A stretch of DNA of 64,000 nucleotides from Nostoc sp. NIES-4103 (GCF_002368335.1 NZ_AP018288.1:5052902-5116901), one strand, 5' to 3'. Counted from the first letter of the stretch, positions 35,336-44,133 are shown. The notes: generated by a model from the sequence alone, not told the origin. Made by a program: numbers and translations.

Positions 35336-37909
35336 CTAGTTCACCTTGCGTTGGAAGATAAATGTTCCTGTTGTACCTGGTGCAACTTGGTTAGTTATAG
35401 TATTTATATACTTGGTTACATCATTAGCCGCAGTAGTACCACTTTGTTCACCACCAAGAAGATTAGTAGCAGGATCGCCACTAAAGAACGTGATTGTTCC
35501 TCCAGCACCTTGAGCCGAACCAAGAACGTGACTGGTATCAATTACGCCATTGGTGGGTGCATTATCTTTCGCCCAGTTATTAGGTAATGTAGTACCATCT
35601 TCCGTAATCACCACATTACCAGCATTTAAAATCACATTATTTGTGCCTGAAGCTGGTTCAGAAATATTCTTGTACTGAATCACGTACTCAATAATATTTC
35701 CAGGTGCAGGAGTTTTCGGTGTTGTACTCAAAGTACCGTCAGTACCTTGAACGGCTGGGCCAGTTCCTTGTAAAATCCGTGACTGCTTGAGGAGTTGTAA
35801 GAAGCCAGTGTACACCCGATCAATAGTGATGTTTGTCGCTGCGTCGTCAGCCGAACCATTAGCATTGGCGTCAATAAATGCGGTGATGGGTACAGGGAAA
35901 CCGCGTTGGAAATTAGTATCCGTTGAAAGTGGAGTACCAGCCGGTAGGTCAACAGTCACAGTATAGTTAGCTGTGGTACCCGTGGCTACTCCATCAATTC
36001 GTACTGGGTTAGTAGCACTAACTGGGTTGCCACCCACTACACCAGTACCATTGGTGAATGTAAAACTCGTGCCATTATAAGTATAAGTAGCAGTTGTAGC
36101 ACCATTCGATATAGTCACAACTGTGCCGTTAGGCAAATCACCTGCATTAGTCGGTGGTGTAGGTAGTAAAGAGATATTGTCTGTTTGAGAACTATCATTT
36201 CTAATGGTGTTAGTGAAATTCACTACATTTGGATCAAATGTTGTCCCCGGAGTAGTATTGGCCGGAACATTGGAAGATTTATTGGTAAAGTCGTCATTAT
36301 TGTTATTAGGCCCAACCGCCGCAGGGAAACCATTTGGCCCGTTAAGAACTGCACCAAAGCTGATTGAAAAGACGTTGGCTTCACCGCCAGGGTTTGCACC
36401 AGGGTTGTTAGTATCACCACCATTGTTACCACCAGTGTCCGTCCCAGTTGTGTTTAGGTCACTTGGGTCGGTTTTCGGGTCAGTGATAAAACCATCAGGT
36501 ACGGTATCTGGTAACTTATCTGGTACACCATCCCCGTTAATGTCTGTCGTTGGTGGGGGTGTCATGTTACCCGGGGGCCCATCAAAGTTACTAGGATTTG
36601 GATCACCAGACTCATCCAGCACAGGTGCGTTTGTTTCTGGTGTTTTACCAAATACTTGCGCGATGTTGGCTATGGTTAGAGGTGCAGTCTGTCCAGTTTT
36701 AACTTTTAACTGAATAGAGAATTGGGTTAATTGTGCATCCGCAGCAGGTAAGTATGTACTCGTATCACCATCTATAGTGGCTTTAACAAAACCAATACGA
36801 GTGACACTAGATAAAGTTGCTGGTGCTGTGGTTGTCCAAGTAGCTGCATTTGCAGATGTGGTGGGAGGAGTAGTAGAGTAAGCTACAGTCCAACCAGTGG
36901 GAGCAGTGGGGGTTGTTGCTAATTCTGTGCCAAAAGGAATAGCATCAGACACCAAGATATTTGTGCCAGTAAGACCAGGTATAACAGAACCCGCTAAAGC
37001 TGAGGGAGTGATGTTCTGTCCTGTGTTATCAGTAGACCTGACTTGCAAACTCAAGTTATAGGTGATGGTATCGTCTGTGATATCGATTGATGTGTTGTTA
37101 TTGCTATAAGTACCACGAGTTTTAAGTATGGTGGCTAAGGAATAATACTTTGGCTGAACAGTTATGGAGGCTGATGCACTACCTTCTACTACACCGTTAG
37201 CTGGTACACCTGGCACTTCTCCGGGTGTACTACCATCAGGGTTGTCTGTAGTGTAAACATCGAGGATATCATTAACCTCTCCACCAACCCTTGGCACATT
37301 TGATGCTTGATTAGGAGAAGTGGTTTGACCAAGAGTAACTGTGATGTTATCAGCAGCTACTGCATCAGGATTTACTGTTACTCGCACTCGCACAGGAACA
37401 GTACCATTTACTGGTACAGAATTGTCTGTAATTACTCCACCATTGGGAACTGGTTTCCAACTATTAGCAACACTATCAAAATATTCCAAGCTGCCATTAA
37501 CTACTGTTCCTTTCCCTGAGACGGTGACTGCACCAGGAATACGGAATTTTGTGGGGTCGTTACCTATGTTCGTGATAGTGAAGTTGTATTCTAAAGTGTC
37601 ACCAGCTTGAACTGTGCCGTTGGGAGTCAGGTCGTTAACCGTGCCAGCTTGCACTAAGATACCGGCTACTTCTGCTACAGTAACAGTTACTGTGTTGGAA
37701 GTGCTATTGATTGGCACATTGGGATTATTGGGATCTTCGTAAGTGGCTGTTGCTTGGTTGTCCAGCGCTGTACCTGCGGCTGTGGGCCCAGTTTGAGCTA
37801 AAACAGGGGAGACAAGTATAAAAATACCGTTAGCTAAGAGTGCTGTTGTTACTAAAGCACGGTCAAGTTTCAACTTCTTAGTCTTATTAATGCGATGACA
37901 AGATTTCAT
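35336..37909 (-). CDS. Large exported DUF11 repeat protein, first gene of the surface block
   Basis: 857 residues. Signal peptide: RALVTTALLANGIFILVSPVLAQ. The mature protein begins GTALDNQATATYEDP, like the start of the 519-residue protein (ITNQATYTYTDSA). DUF11-like units recur (VQAGDTLEYNFTITNIGNDP; PAPGNIIEYVIQYKNISEP). A Pro/Asp/Gly/Asn-rich segment near 445-500 holds the calcium-loop-like DINGDGVPDKLPD. It ends TGTFIFQRKVN. Cell-surface or outer-membrane location is expected. It lies first in the transcription order of the five-gene block, with over 1.2 kb of upstream non-coding DNA. Confidence 0.8.
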   Translation of the reverse strand: MKSCHRINKTKKLKLDRALVTTALLANGIFILVSPVLAQTGPTAAGTALDNQATATYEDPNNPNVPINSTSNTVTVTVAEVAGILVQAGTVNDLTPNGTVQAGDTLEYNFTITNIGNDPTKFRIPGAVTVSGKGTVVNGSLEYFDSVANSWKPVPNGGVITDNSVPVNGTVPVRVRVTVNPDAVAADNITVTLGQTTSPNQASNVPRVGGEVNDILDVYTTDNPDGSTPGEVPGVPANGVVEGSASASITVQPKYYSLATILKTRGTYSNNNTSIDITDDTITYNLSLQVRSTDNTGQNITPSALAGSVIPGLTGTNILVSDAIPFGTELATTPTAPTGWTVAYSTTPPTTSANAATWTTTAPATLSSVTRIGFVKATIDGDTSTYLPAADAQLTQFSIQLKVKTGQTAPLTIANIAQVFGKTPETNAPVLDESGDPNPSNFDGPPGNMTPPPTTDINGDGVPDKLPDTVPDGFITDPKTDPSDLNTTGTDTGGNNGGDTNNPGANPGGEANVFSISFGAVLNGPNGFPAAVGPNNNNDDFTNKSSNVPANTTPGTTFDPNVVNFTNTIRNDSSQTDNISLLPTPPTNAGDLPNGTVVTISNGATTATYTYNGTSFTFTNGTGVVGGNPVSATNPVRIDGVATGTTANYTVTVDLPAGTPLSTDTNFQRGFPVPITAFIDANANGSADDAATNITIDRVYTGFLQLLKQSRILQGTGPAVQGTDGTLSTTPKTPAPGNIIEYVIQYKNISEPASGTNNVILNAGNVVITEDGTTLPNNWAKDNAPTNGVIDTSHVLGSAQGAGGTITFFSGDPATNLLGGEQSGTTAANDVTKYINTITNQVAPGTTGTFIFQRKVN

Positions 37910-38109
37910 TTAGTGTAGATGCTGGATAAGATTTAGCTGAGTTGTTATTTGCAATCAAAAAATAAAGGTAAGATACACTCTGTATTGAAAAAGAGAGTTG
38001 GGAGGGAAGGAAATACATTTTCATGTTTGGTTGTGAGATTTTCTTGTGAATAGCTGTCTGAAAACTGCTGTTAGCAAACCAGCATACTAAGTAAGAATTC
38101 TAGTCTTCC

Positions 38110-38154
38110 AGTCCCTGTTTTATTCATGATGATGAATGTTTTTTCATCGGGACT
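38110..38154 (-). promoter_or_regulatory. Nested stem-loop upstream of the surface block
   Basis: AGTCCC (38110-38115) pairs with GGGACT (38149-38154), enclosing a second hairpin ATTCAT-GATG-ATGAAT (38122-38137). It lies about 200 bp upstream of the 857-residue gene, so it could be in its leader RNA. No known riboswitch class is recognised. Confidence 0.35.
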
Positions 38155-38636
38155 AATATGCTGTATGTTGCAGTTATTTTTTCTCTTAATTAATTGAATT
38201 CAAAGCAATAAAAATTACTGAAAAGTAGGTAAACTTAAAAAGTAAAATCGTCAAATCCTTGCGATTACTTCGCTACACTGCGTTGCTTACCCTATGGGAA
38301 GGCGTTCCGCCTACGTAATGACATTTGACGTTTAATTAGGTTGAGCTACTTAAATCTCCAGCCCAGCTTTAGCATAGACTTTTTGTGTACTACGTTAGCT
38401 GTTAGCAGTTTTTAGTTTAATCAGCTTGATTTACAAAATATAGAGTTGATAAATTGGCACAAAGTGAGATCGTAACAACTACAACATTAGATCATCTCTT
38501 CTGATCCAAAAACAGTTTAAATACTAATATTCAAAACCTGAATATCTTAGCCACTACGTTTTAATACATAGATAATTATTCGTAGTTATTGAATTATTTA
38601 TATTTTGGAGGCAGGAGTTAGGGGTCAGTTTCCCCT

Positions 38637-38868
38637 CATTAGTGTCAATTTAACGGTAAGTGGGCGGTTTTTAACCGCGTCTACACAAACAAAACCCACC
38701 TACCCTTCGGGTTCTGCGAAGCAGTACGTGGGTTTCAAACCCTTAATTTCCCTTAGTCCGTGGAGGCGGACTTCGCCTGTGTAGCCAAGCCACTGCGTTG
38801 GGCGGGTTCCCCGACTTGAAGCAAGTGGCGCGCAAATTCTATTCGCCATTGCTCAATTTGACACCAAT
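38637..38868. repeat. Miniature element flanked by 9-bp duplication GTTTCCCCT
   Basis: The ends CATTAGTGTCAATTTAA (38637-38653) and the complement of CATTGGTGTCAAATTGA (38852-38868) differ at three or four positions. The element is flanked on both sides by GTTTCCCCT (38628-38636 and 38869-38877), a perfect 9-bp target duplication. Inside are GC-rich dispersed repeats (cccacctacccttcggg; gtccgtggaggcggac) and no gene. Confidence 0.8.
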
Positions 38869-39201
38869 GGTTTCCCCTAACTTCTGCTTGCACTACTAGA
38901 ACAAGGTGAAACACTTCACGGAACTATTGTTCAGTGGCTTTTATTCACGAGGGGTCAGAATCCTCTTCTGTAGCTTGCTTCCCGTAGGATACAAAATCTC
39001 CTGACTTCTGCCTTCTTCAAACTCATTTTGCACTTGAATTCAGTAATACTGAGGCTCGCTCATGGGTCGAGAATGGGTTTTTGTCTATTACTAGCTGCCT
39101 GAAATATACCCGACTAAATTTATCGGGTATGTTTGACTAGTATTTTTGCTCGTGTTACTATTTCGAGCGACAGTTGACGGACAAACAGGGAAAGTAGATT
39201 T

Positions 39202-40506
39202 ATGACTCAGGCAACAACCACTCATCCGCTCTTTAGCACTGCCACCTTTAAAGCCTTGAAGTGTAAGGAATGTGGTGCAGAATATGAACTCAATGCCAGC
39301 AATGTTTGTGAGTTATGTTTTGGCCCTTTAGAAGTCAAGTATGACTACAGCGCTCTGCGGTTGACTGTCACTCGTGAAAAAATTCAAGCTGGGCCGAATT
39401 CCATTTGGCGCTACCGTCCCTTTTTGCCTGTCGCAACTGACAATGTTATAGATGTGGGAACTGGTATGACTCCCCTGGTTCGTTCCCACCGCCTTGCACG
39501 TCGCCTGGGTTTAAACAAGCTTTATATTAAAAATGATGCCGTCAACATGCCCACCCTTAGCTTTAAAGATCGGGTGGTGTCAGTTGCTCTCACCCGTGCG
39601 CGGGAATTAGGTTTTACCACTGTTTCCTGCGCTAGCACAGGCAACTTGGCTAATTCTACAGCAGCGATCGCAGCCCACGCCGGTTTAGATTGTTGTGTAT
39701 TCATCCCCGCAGACTTGGAAGCAGGCAAAGTTTTAGGCAGCCTCATCTACAGCCCCACCCTCATGGCAGTTAAGGGAAATTACGATCAGGTAAATCGCCT
39801 ATGTTCAGAAGTAGCCAATACACATGGCTGGGGTTTTGTCAATATTAATCTGCGTCCTTACTACTCTGAAGGTTCCAAGACTCTGGGCTTTGAAGTAGCT
39901 GAACAACTCGGTTGGCAACTACCAGACCATATCGTTGCTCCTCTGGCTTCAGGTTCACTCTTTACAAAAATTTACAAAGGATTTCAAGAATTTGTCGAAG
40001 TCGGTTTGGTGGAAGGCAAAGATGTCCGTTTCAGCGGCGCGCAAGCTGAAGGTTGTTCCCCCATCGCCGAAGCATTTAAGCAAGACCGCGACTTCATTAA
40101 GCCAGTGAAACCGAATACAATTGCTAAATCGATTGCGATCGGCAACCCAGCAGATGGAATTTACGCAGTTGAAATCGCTAAGAAAACTGGCGGTAATATT
40201 GAATCAGTCAACGACGCAGAAATTATCGAAGGCATCAAGCTGCTGGCAGAAACCGAAGGCATCTTTACAGAAACAGCTGGCGGTACTACTATTGCAGTGC
40301 TGAAAAAATTGGTAGAAGCTGGCAAAATTGATCCAGATGAAACTACCGTGGTTTACATCACTGGCAATGGGCTGAAAACCCAAGAAGCAGTACAAGGCTA
40401 CATTGGTGAACCCTTGACTATTGATGCTAAACTAGATAGCTTTGAGCGAGCCTTAGAGCGATCGCGTACATTAGATCGCTTGGAATGGCAGCAAGTCCTC
40501 GTTTAG
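39202..40506 (+). CDS. thrC: Threonine synthase
   Basis: 434 residues. An N-terminal zinc-ribbon (CKECGAEYELNASNVCELC, about residues 20-38) precedes a type II PLP fold: the PLP Lys is in LSFKDRVVSVA (about residue 120), ASTGNLANSTAA is the phosphate-binding loop, and ETAGGTTIAVL is near the end. It converts O-phosphohomoserine to threonine. The Zn-ribbon form is shared by threonine synthases and by some thiocarboxylate-using sulfhydrylase relatives. A MoaD-like sulfur-carrier gene follows 139 bp downstream, an association that raises the question of a sulfur role. Threonine synthase remains the most likely function. Confidence 0.9.
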   Translation: MTQATTTHPLFSTATFKALKCKECGAEYELNASNVCELCFGPLEVKYDYSALRLTVTREKIQAGPNSIWRYRPFLPVATDNVIDVGTGMTPLVRSHRLARRLGLNKLYIKNDAVNMPTLSFKDRVVSVALTRARELGFTTVSCASTGNLANSTAAIAAHAGLDCCVFIPADLEAGKVLGSLIYSPTLMAVKGNYDQVNRLCSEVANTHGWGFVNINLRPYYSEGSKTLGFEVAEQLGWQLPDHIVAPLASGSLFTKIYKGFQEFVEVGLVEGKDVRFSGAQAEGCSPIAEAFKQDRDFIKPVKPNTIAKSIAIGNPADGIYAVEIAKKTGGNIESVNDAEIIEGIKLLAETEGIFTETAGGTTIAVLKKLVEAGKIDPDETTVVYITGNGLKTQEAVQGYIGEPLTIDAKLDSFERALERSRTLDRLEWQQVLV

Positions 40507-40645
40507 TTAGGAGTTGTGAGTTGTGAGTTTTTTTATTTCTAACTCCTCAACGCCAGTTTGCTGAACCTGGGAATCCCTGTATGCAACTGGCTCCTCTTAA
40601 CTTTATTACTAACTTTTCACTCTTCACTATCAACTTTTTTCTCCT

Positions 40646-40924
40646 ATGGCTGTAACAGTTTTAGTTCCTACTGCCCTTCAGAAATTCACTAATGACCAAG
40701 CGACTCTAGAATGTAGTGGTAATAACATTGCTGAACTTTTAGAATCTTTAGAAAAAAGCTGTCCTGGTATTAAAGCACGTCTGTATGATCAGGAAAAGGG
40801 AGAACTGCGCCGTTTTCTGAATTTGTACGTCAACAGCGAAGATATCCGCTTTCTAGAAGGGATAAAAACAACTCTAAAAGATGGCGATGAAGTAAGTATT
40901 GTCCCTGCTGTCGCTGGTGGCTGA
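40646..40924 (+). CDS. MoaD/ThiS-like sulfur carrier next to thrC
   Basis: 92 residues of beta-grasp fold: VTVLVPTALQKFTNDQATLE, then GNNIAELLESLEKSCPGIKA, GELRRFLNLYVNSEDIRFLE and the end GDEVSIVPAVAGG with the free Gly-Gly. The region FLNLYVNSEDIRFLEG is characteristic of the CysO/archaeal-type carriers rather than classical MoaD. Such proteins, after thiocarboxylation, give sulfur to PLP enzymes such as CysM, and a JAMM protease then trims the adduct. It follows thrC on the same strand across a repeat-containing 139-bp gap. A sulfur-carrier role in amino-acid synthesis is likely; the partner enzyme is inferred. Confidence 0.82.
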   Translation: MAVTVLVPTALQKFTNDQATLECSGNNIAELLESLEKSCPGIKARLYDQEKGELRRFLNLYVNSEDIRFLEGIKTTLKDGDEVSIVPAVAGG

Positions 40925-40978
40925 GTTAGAACATACTTAAATATAATATTCAGTAGATCAATTCTTAAAGCTTGCCAT

Positions 40979-41005
40979 TAGGGGCACGTCCTTGTCGTGT
41001 CCCTA
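40979..41005. terminator. Stem-loop after the MoaD-like gene
   Basis: TAGGGGCACG (40979-40988) pairs with CGTGTCCCTA (40996-41005) over 10 bp with one G-T pair and a 7-base loop, 54 bp after the stop codon. Only a weak T-run follows (tattgtttt). The stem also resembles a dispersed cyanobacterial repeat, so termination is possible but not certain. Confidence 0.45.
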
Positions 41006-41173
41006 TATTGTTTTATTGATTTAGCTTGAAGAAGTATCTAGCAACTATCTGAGTAAATCACTGCTCAATAAAAATATCTTATTGTAATAGTTTATTACTG
41101 ACTAATAACGGTTGACAGCTAACAGTCATCAGTACTTTCTTTCTAGTTTTCCCTAAAAACACCTTCTCATCAT

Positions 41174-41314
41174 CTGACTTTTCACGGAATCTGGAAAACC
41201 TCGCTTCCATTCCTCTCTCGTGCGAGGAGAGAGGCTTTGAATTCTCCCCCTTCCCTACAAGGGGCTGGGGGGTTAGGTTTTGCGTTAGCTTTTCCACATG
41301 ACGTGAAAAGTCAG
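41174..41314. repeat. Miniature element with 13-bp ends and 9-bp target duplication
   Basis: CTGACTTTTCACG (41174-41186) is perfectly inverted at 41302-41314. Both sides carry TCTCATCAT (41165-41173 and 41315-41323), a perfect 9-bp target duplication. The 141-bp body holds complementary blocks (cctctctcgtgcgaggagagagg; cccccttccctacaaggggctgggg) and no gene. Intact ends and duplication suggest a fairly recent insertion. Confidence 0.88.
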
Positions 41315-41398
41315 TCTCATCATCGGTGTTACCTTTAAGTTGGTACTGCTGCCAACTTAATTAGCTAATATTTTGTAAATTCAATGAAAGCAAAAATT

Positions 41399-42439
41399 AT
41401 GAGTAGCCACTCAGAACAGTTTGCCAGTGATAATTACTCTGGTATTTGTCCGGAAGCACTGGAGTACATGATTCAAGCTAACCAAGGAAGTGCCCCAGCT
41501 TACGGCAATGACGAATGGACTCAAAAAGCAACAGATTATTTTCGGGAACTCTTTGAAATTGATTGCGAAGTATTTTTTGCCTTTAATGGTACAGCGGCTA
41601 ATTCTTTATCATTAGCTGCACTTTGCCAATCATATCATAGTGTAATTTGTCATGAAACAGCCCACATAGAAACAGATGAATGTGGCGCACCAGAATTTGC
41701 TTCCAATGGTTCTAAACTATTACTTGCTAAAGGGGAAAATGGCAAGTTAACAGCCCAGGATATCGATGCAATCGTGACTAGGCGTGCTGATATTCATTAT
41801 CCCAAACCGAAAGTTATTAGCATTACCCAAGCAACTGAATTAGGTACTTTATATACTATTGAAGAACTCTTAGGGATTAAAGAAATTGCTCAAAAGTATA
41901 ACTTAAAGATTCACATGGATGGCGCGCGCTTTGCCAATGCAGTAGCGGCAATGAATAAAAGCCCTGCCGAAATGACATGGAAAAGTGGTGTAGATGTTTT
42001 ATGTTTTTGTGGTACAAAAAATGGCATGGCATTAGGTGAAGCTATTCTTTTTTTTAACAAAGCCTTAGCTGAAGATTTTGACTATCGATGTAAGCAAGCA
42101 GGTCAGTTAGCATCAAAAATGCGATTTATTTCTGCTCCTTGGTTAGGTTTGTTAGAAACTGGTGCGTGGTTAAAAAATGCACTACATGCCAATCAATGCG
42201 CTGAATATTTAGAAAATCAGCTATTAAAGATACAAGGCGTAGAGATGATGTTTCCGCGAGAAGCAAACGCTGTTTTTGTCAAACTACCACAGCAGGTTAT
42301 TCAAAGCTTAAAAAATAAGAATTGGCAATTTTATACATTTATTGGTGTGGGAGGAGTGCGCTTGATGTGTTCTTGGAGTACAACCCAATCAAAAATGGAT
42401 GAATTGCTAAGAGATATTAAGGATGCGATCGCGTCCTAG
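41399..42439 (+). CDS. Threonine-aldolase-like PLP enzyme (beta-eliminating lyase family)
   Basis: 346 residues of fold type I. EQFASDNYSGICPEALEYM is the usual start of low-specificity L-threonine aldolases, followed by GSAPAYGNDEWT, FAFNGTAANSLSLAAL, the PLP-stacking His in CHETAHIETDECGAPE, the Asp loop KIHMDGARFANA and the Schiff-base Lys in FCGTKNGMALGEA. It would cleave threonine or allo-threonine to glycine and acetaldehyde. ATG 41399 and ATG 41384 are both possible, and neither has a clear ribosome site. It lies downstream of thrC and the sulfur carrier, but a miniature element and 460 bp separate them. Confidence 0.85.
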   Translation: MSSHSEQFASDNYSGICPEALEYMIQANQGSAPAYGNDEWTQKATDYFRELFEIDCEVFFAFNGTAANSLSLAALCQSYHSVICHETAHIETDECGAPEFASNGSKLLLAKGENGKLTAQDIDAIVTRRADIHYPKPKVISITQATELGTLYTIEELLGIKEIAQKYNLKIHMDGARFANAVAAMNKSPAEMTWKSGVDVLCFCGTKNGMALGEAILFFNKALAEDFDYRCKQAGQLASKMRFISAPWLGLLETGAWLKNALHANQCAEYLENQLLKIQGVEMMFPREANAVFVKLPQQVIQSLKNKNWQFYTFIGVGGVRLMCSWSTTQSKMDELLRDIKDAIAS

Positions 42440-42566
42440 TCAAGAGTTAATGGATGATGATTGATGACGGTTGACTGATGACCATTGATTAATGTCAAAA
42501 TGAAGTTAACTTACACTTAACGGTGAGCGATCGCTCTGAAAGCTAAATTAAGGATTGACCTGAGCA

Positions 42567-43223
42567 ATGGCAGAAGAACAAAATCATAATGAAGCTGGCG
42601 AAGTGGCTCCTAGCACTGTTGACAAACAGGCTCCCAGTGTCGCCGAAGAAAATGCTCCTAGTACAAACTCACCCCAAGCTACAGACATTCCTACTGCCAA
42701 CGCGCCAGACCCCAAAGCAGTAAACCCAGAAACTAACCCCAATGCAGCCAAAGTTGCGGCTGCATCCCCCAAGGGAGAAAAACCCGCAGCTAAAGACGCA
42801 ACAGAAGAAAAACCTGCCGCCAAAGCTGCTGCAAAAAAGGAGAAAGCCCCAGCTGTAGAAGATAAGCCATTTGTCGAGTTTATCGAGCAAGATTACTTGC
42901 CAGCTGTCCAAAAGGCGATCGCACAGCAAGGAGTAAAAGATTTAAAATTGTCTTTTGCCAAGCAGAAGCTTCCTCTTGTCGGCTTTCAATCAGCAGAAGA
43001 ATGCTGGCAAGTGGTTGGCAGTTGGCAAAATGGTCTGCGCCAGTTTAATCTGTATTTCCCCGATGAAGATATTCAAGGTAAAAAAGGATTTTCCTGTAAT
43101 GAAGGCAAAAAACCTAGTACTCTTGAGTCATTCCTCATCGATGAGCGCAAAATTACACTAGACTTGCTGGTATTTGGTTTAGTGCAGCGCCTAGATGGTC
43201 AAAAGTGGCTAGGTTTAAATTAG
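42567..43223 (+). CDS. Conserved cyanobacterial protein (DUF2996-like)
   Basis: 218 residues. The first 95 are disordered and rich in Ala, Pro, Lys and Glu (KPAAKDATEEKPAAKAAAKK). The C-terminal 120 form one compact domain: PFVEFIEQDYLPAVQKAI, VKDLKLSFAKQKLPLVGF, CWQVVGSWQNGLRQFNLYF and LDLLVFGLVQRLDGQKWLG. I recognise the domain tentatively as DUF2996, found across cyanobacteria and of unknown function. There is no signal peptide or membrane segment, so it should be cytoplasmic. ATG 42567 is the only good start. Confidence 0.7.
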   Translation: MAEEQNHNEAGEVAPSTVDKQAPSVAEENAPSTNSPQATDIPTANAPDPKAVNPETNPNAAKVAAASPKGEKPAAKDATEEKPAAKAAAKKEKAPAVEDKPFVEFIEQDYLPAVQKAIAQQGVKDLKLSFAKQKLPLVGFQSAEECWQVVGSWQNGLRQFNLYFPDEDIQGKKGFSCNEGKKPSTLESFLIDERKITLDLLVFGLVQRLDGQKWLGLN

Positions 43224-43300
43224 TTATTGGTTATTAGTCATTAGTCATTAGTCATTGGTAACTGACAACTGACAACTGACAACTGACCACTGACACCTAA
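43224..43300. repeat. Heptameric tandem repeat
   Basis: Units TTAGTCA (x3-4) then ACTGACA (x4), between the convergent DUF2996-like and TM2 genes. Same family type as at 415-530 and 13460-13590. Confidence 0.8.
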
Positions 43301-43308
43301 CAGTTACT

Positions 43309-43803
43309 TCAAAGTTCATGAAAGTGGTAAGTAACGGCTCCAGTAATGGGGTCGTTATCTATTTTCACATAACCTGATTTCAGCATTTCCTTGAGAGTAG
43401 CTTCTACTTCAGCAAAACTGGCTCCAGTTGCTTTCACACCTTGAGTCACAGTCAGGCTACCACCTTTACTTTCCGCTGCGTCAATTAGTTTAACCATGAG
43501 TTCGTTACCAGTTGGGCGGTGGACTTGGGAAGCCACCACTGGTTGATTCAAGGGTACACCCAAAGGAGATAGACCTGCTTTGAGTCTAAAATTCTGTTCG
43601 TATTCGTCAACAATATTTGGTATCAGGAACAGATCTACAAATTGTCCAATACCAAACACACCACCAGTCAACAGCCACAGCAAACCTGTCCCTATCCTGC
43701 CATTGTATAAGCGATGCAGTCCTCCTAAGCCGAAAAACAACGCTGCACTCAAGATATAAGAGACAAGAAGACGTTCGTTATGCTGATTGTTTTCAGGATT
43801 CAT
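43309..43803 (-). CDS. TM2-domain membrane protein
   Basis: 164 residues. Residues about 12-65 form a TM2 domain: VSYILSAALFFGLGGLHRLY, the turn NGRIGTGLLWLL, and GGVFGIGQFVDLFLIP with the conserved D. Two membrane helices are joined by a short loop with the typical GGLHRFY-like motif. The C-terminal 90 residues look like a small winged-helix-type domain (MVKLIDAAESKGGSLTVTQG; ATLKEMLKSGYVKI). The function is unknown. The cyanobacterial pairing of TM2 with such a soluble domain suggests membrane-linked binding, but this is inference. Confidence 0.82.
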   Translation of the reverse strand: MNPENNQHNERLLVSYILSAALFFGLGGLHRLYNGRIGTGLLWLLTGGVFGIGQFVDLFLIPNIVDEYEQNFRLKAGLSPLGVPLNQPVVASQVHRPTGNELMVKLIDAAESKGGSLTVTQGVKATGASFAEVEATLKEMLKSGYVKIDNDPITGAVTYHFHEL

Positions 43804-44133
43804 CTTGCTTTCATCCCCTAGGATTTGCTCTTGTTGTCTTAGATGGTTTTCCCATGCTGTTTTGTTTCATATCAGCATAGCCAGCAAATGGAGTAAACAG
43901 AAGTAGGATTATCTACTTATATTGTGAGTTGACTACCAATTCTGGATGCTCGATTCCGCAAATATTGATGTATTGTTGCAACTCTTAACGTTTTTGGTAA
44001 CAGTTTGCAGCCTTTGCCTTGGTAGACTGAACTTTATACAAATGAATTATTGTCGTCTGGTGCGCCTTGTGAGAGCATAACCATTAGCTTTCTCGTGCTA
44101 TCAAGATAATAAAGAAAAAAGAGCAATCAAGAC
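43804..44133. other. Divergent promoter region of TM2 gene and acsF
   Basis: 330 bp without gene or strong repeat. It must hold the acsF promoter; I cannot mark its boxes with confidence. A purine-rich ribosome-site-like tract (AAAGAAAAAAGAG, about 44110-44123) precedes the acsF start. Confidence 0.5.

Larger units (their letters stand above)
37910..39201. other. Long non-coding region between divergent surface block and thrC
   Basis: No credible gene in 1.29 kb. It contains a nested hairpin (38110-38154), a palindrome ATATTCA-5-TGAATAT (38527-38545), a dispersed palindromic repeat near 38270-38320 (gcgttgcttacccta; ggcgttccgcctac), a miniature element with target duplication (38637-38868), and a second short dispersed repeat near 38940-39000. 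Promoters for the surface block (minus) and thrC (plus) must lie here, but I cannot place them. Confidence 0.6.
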
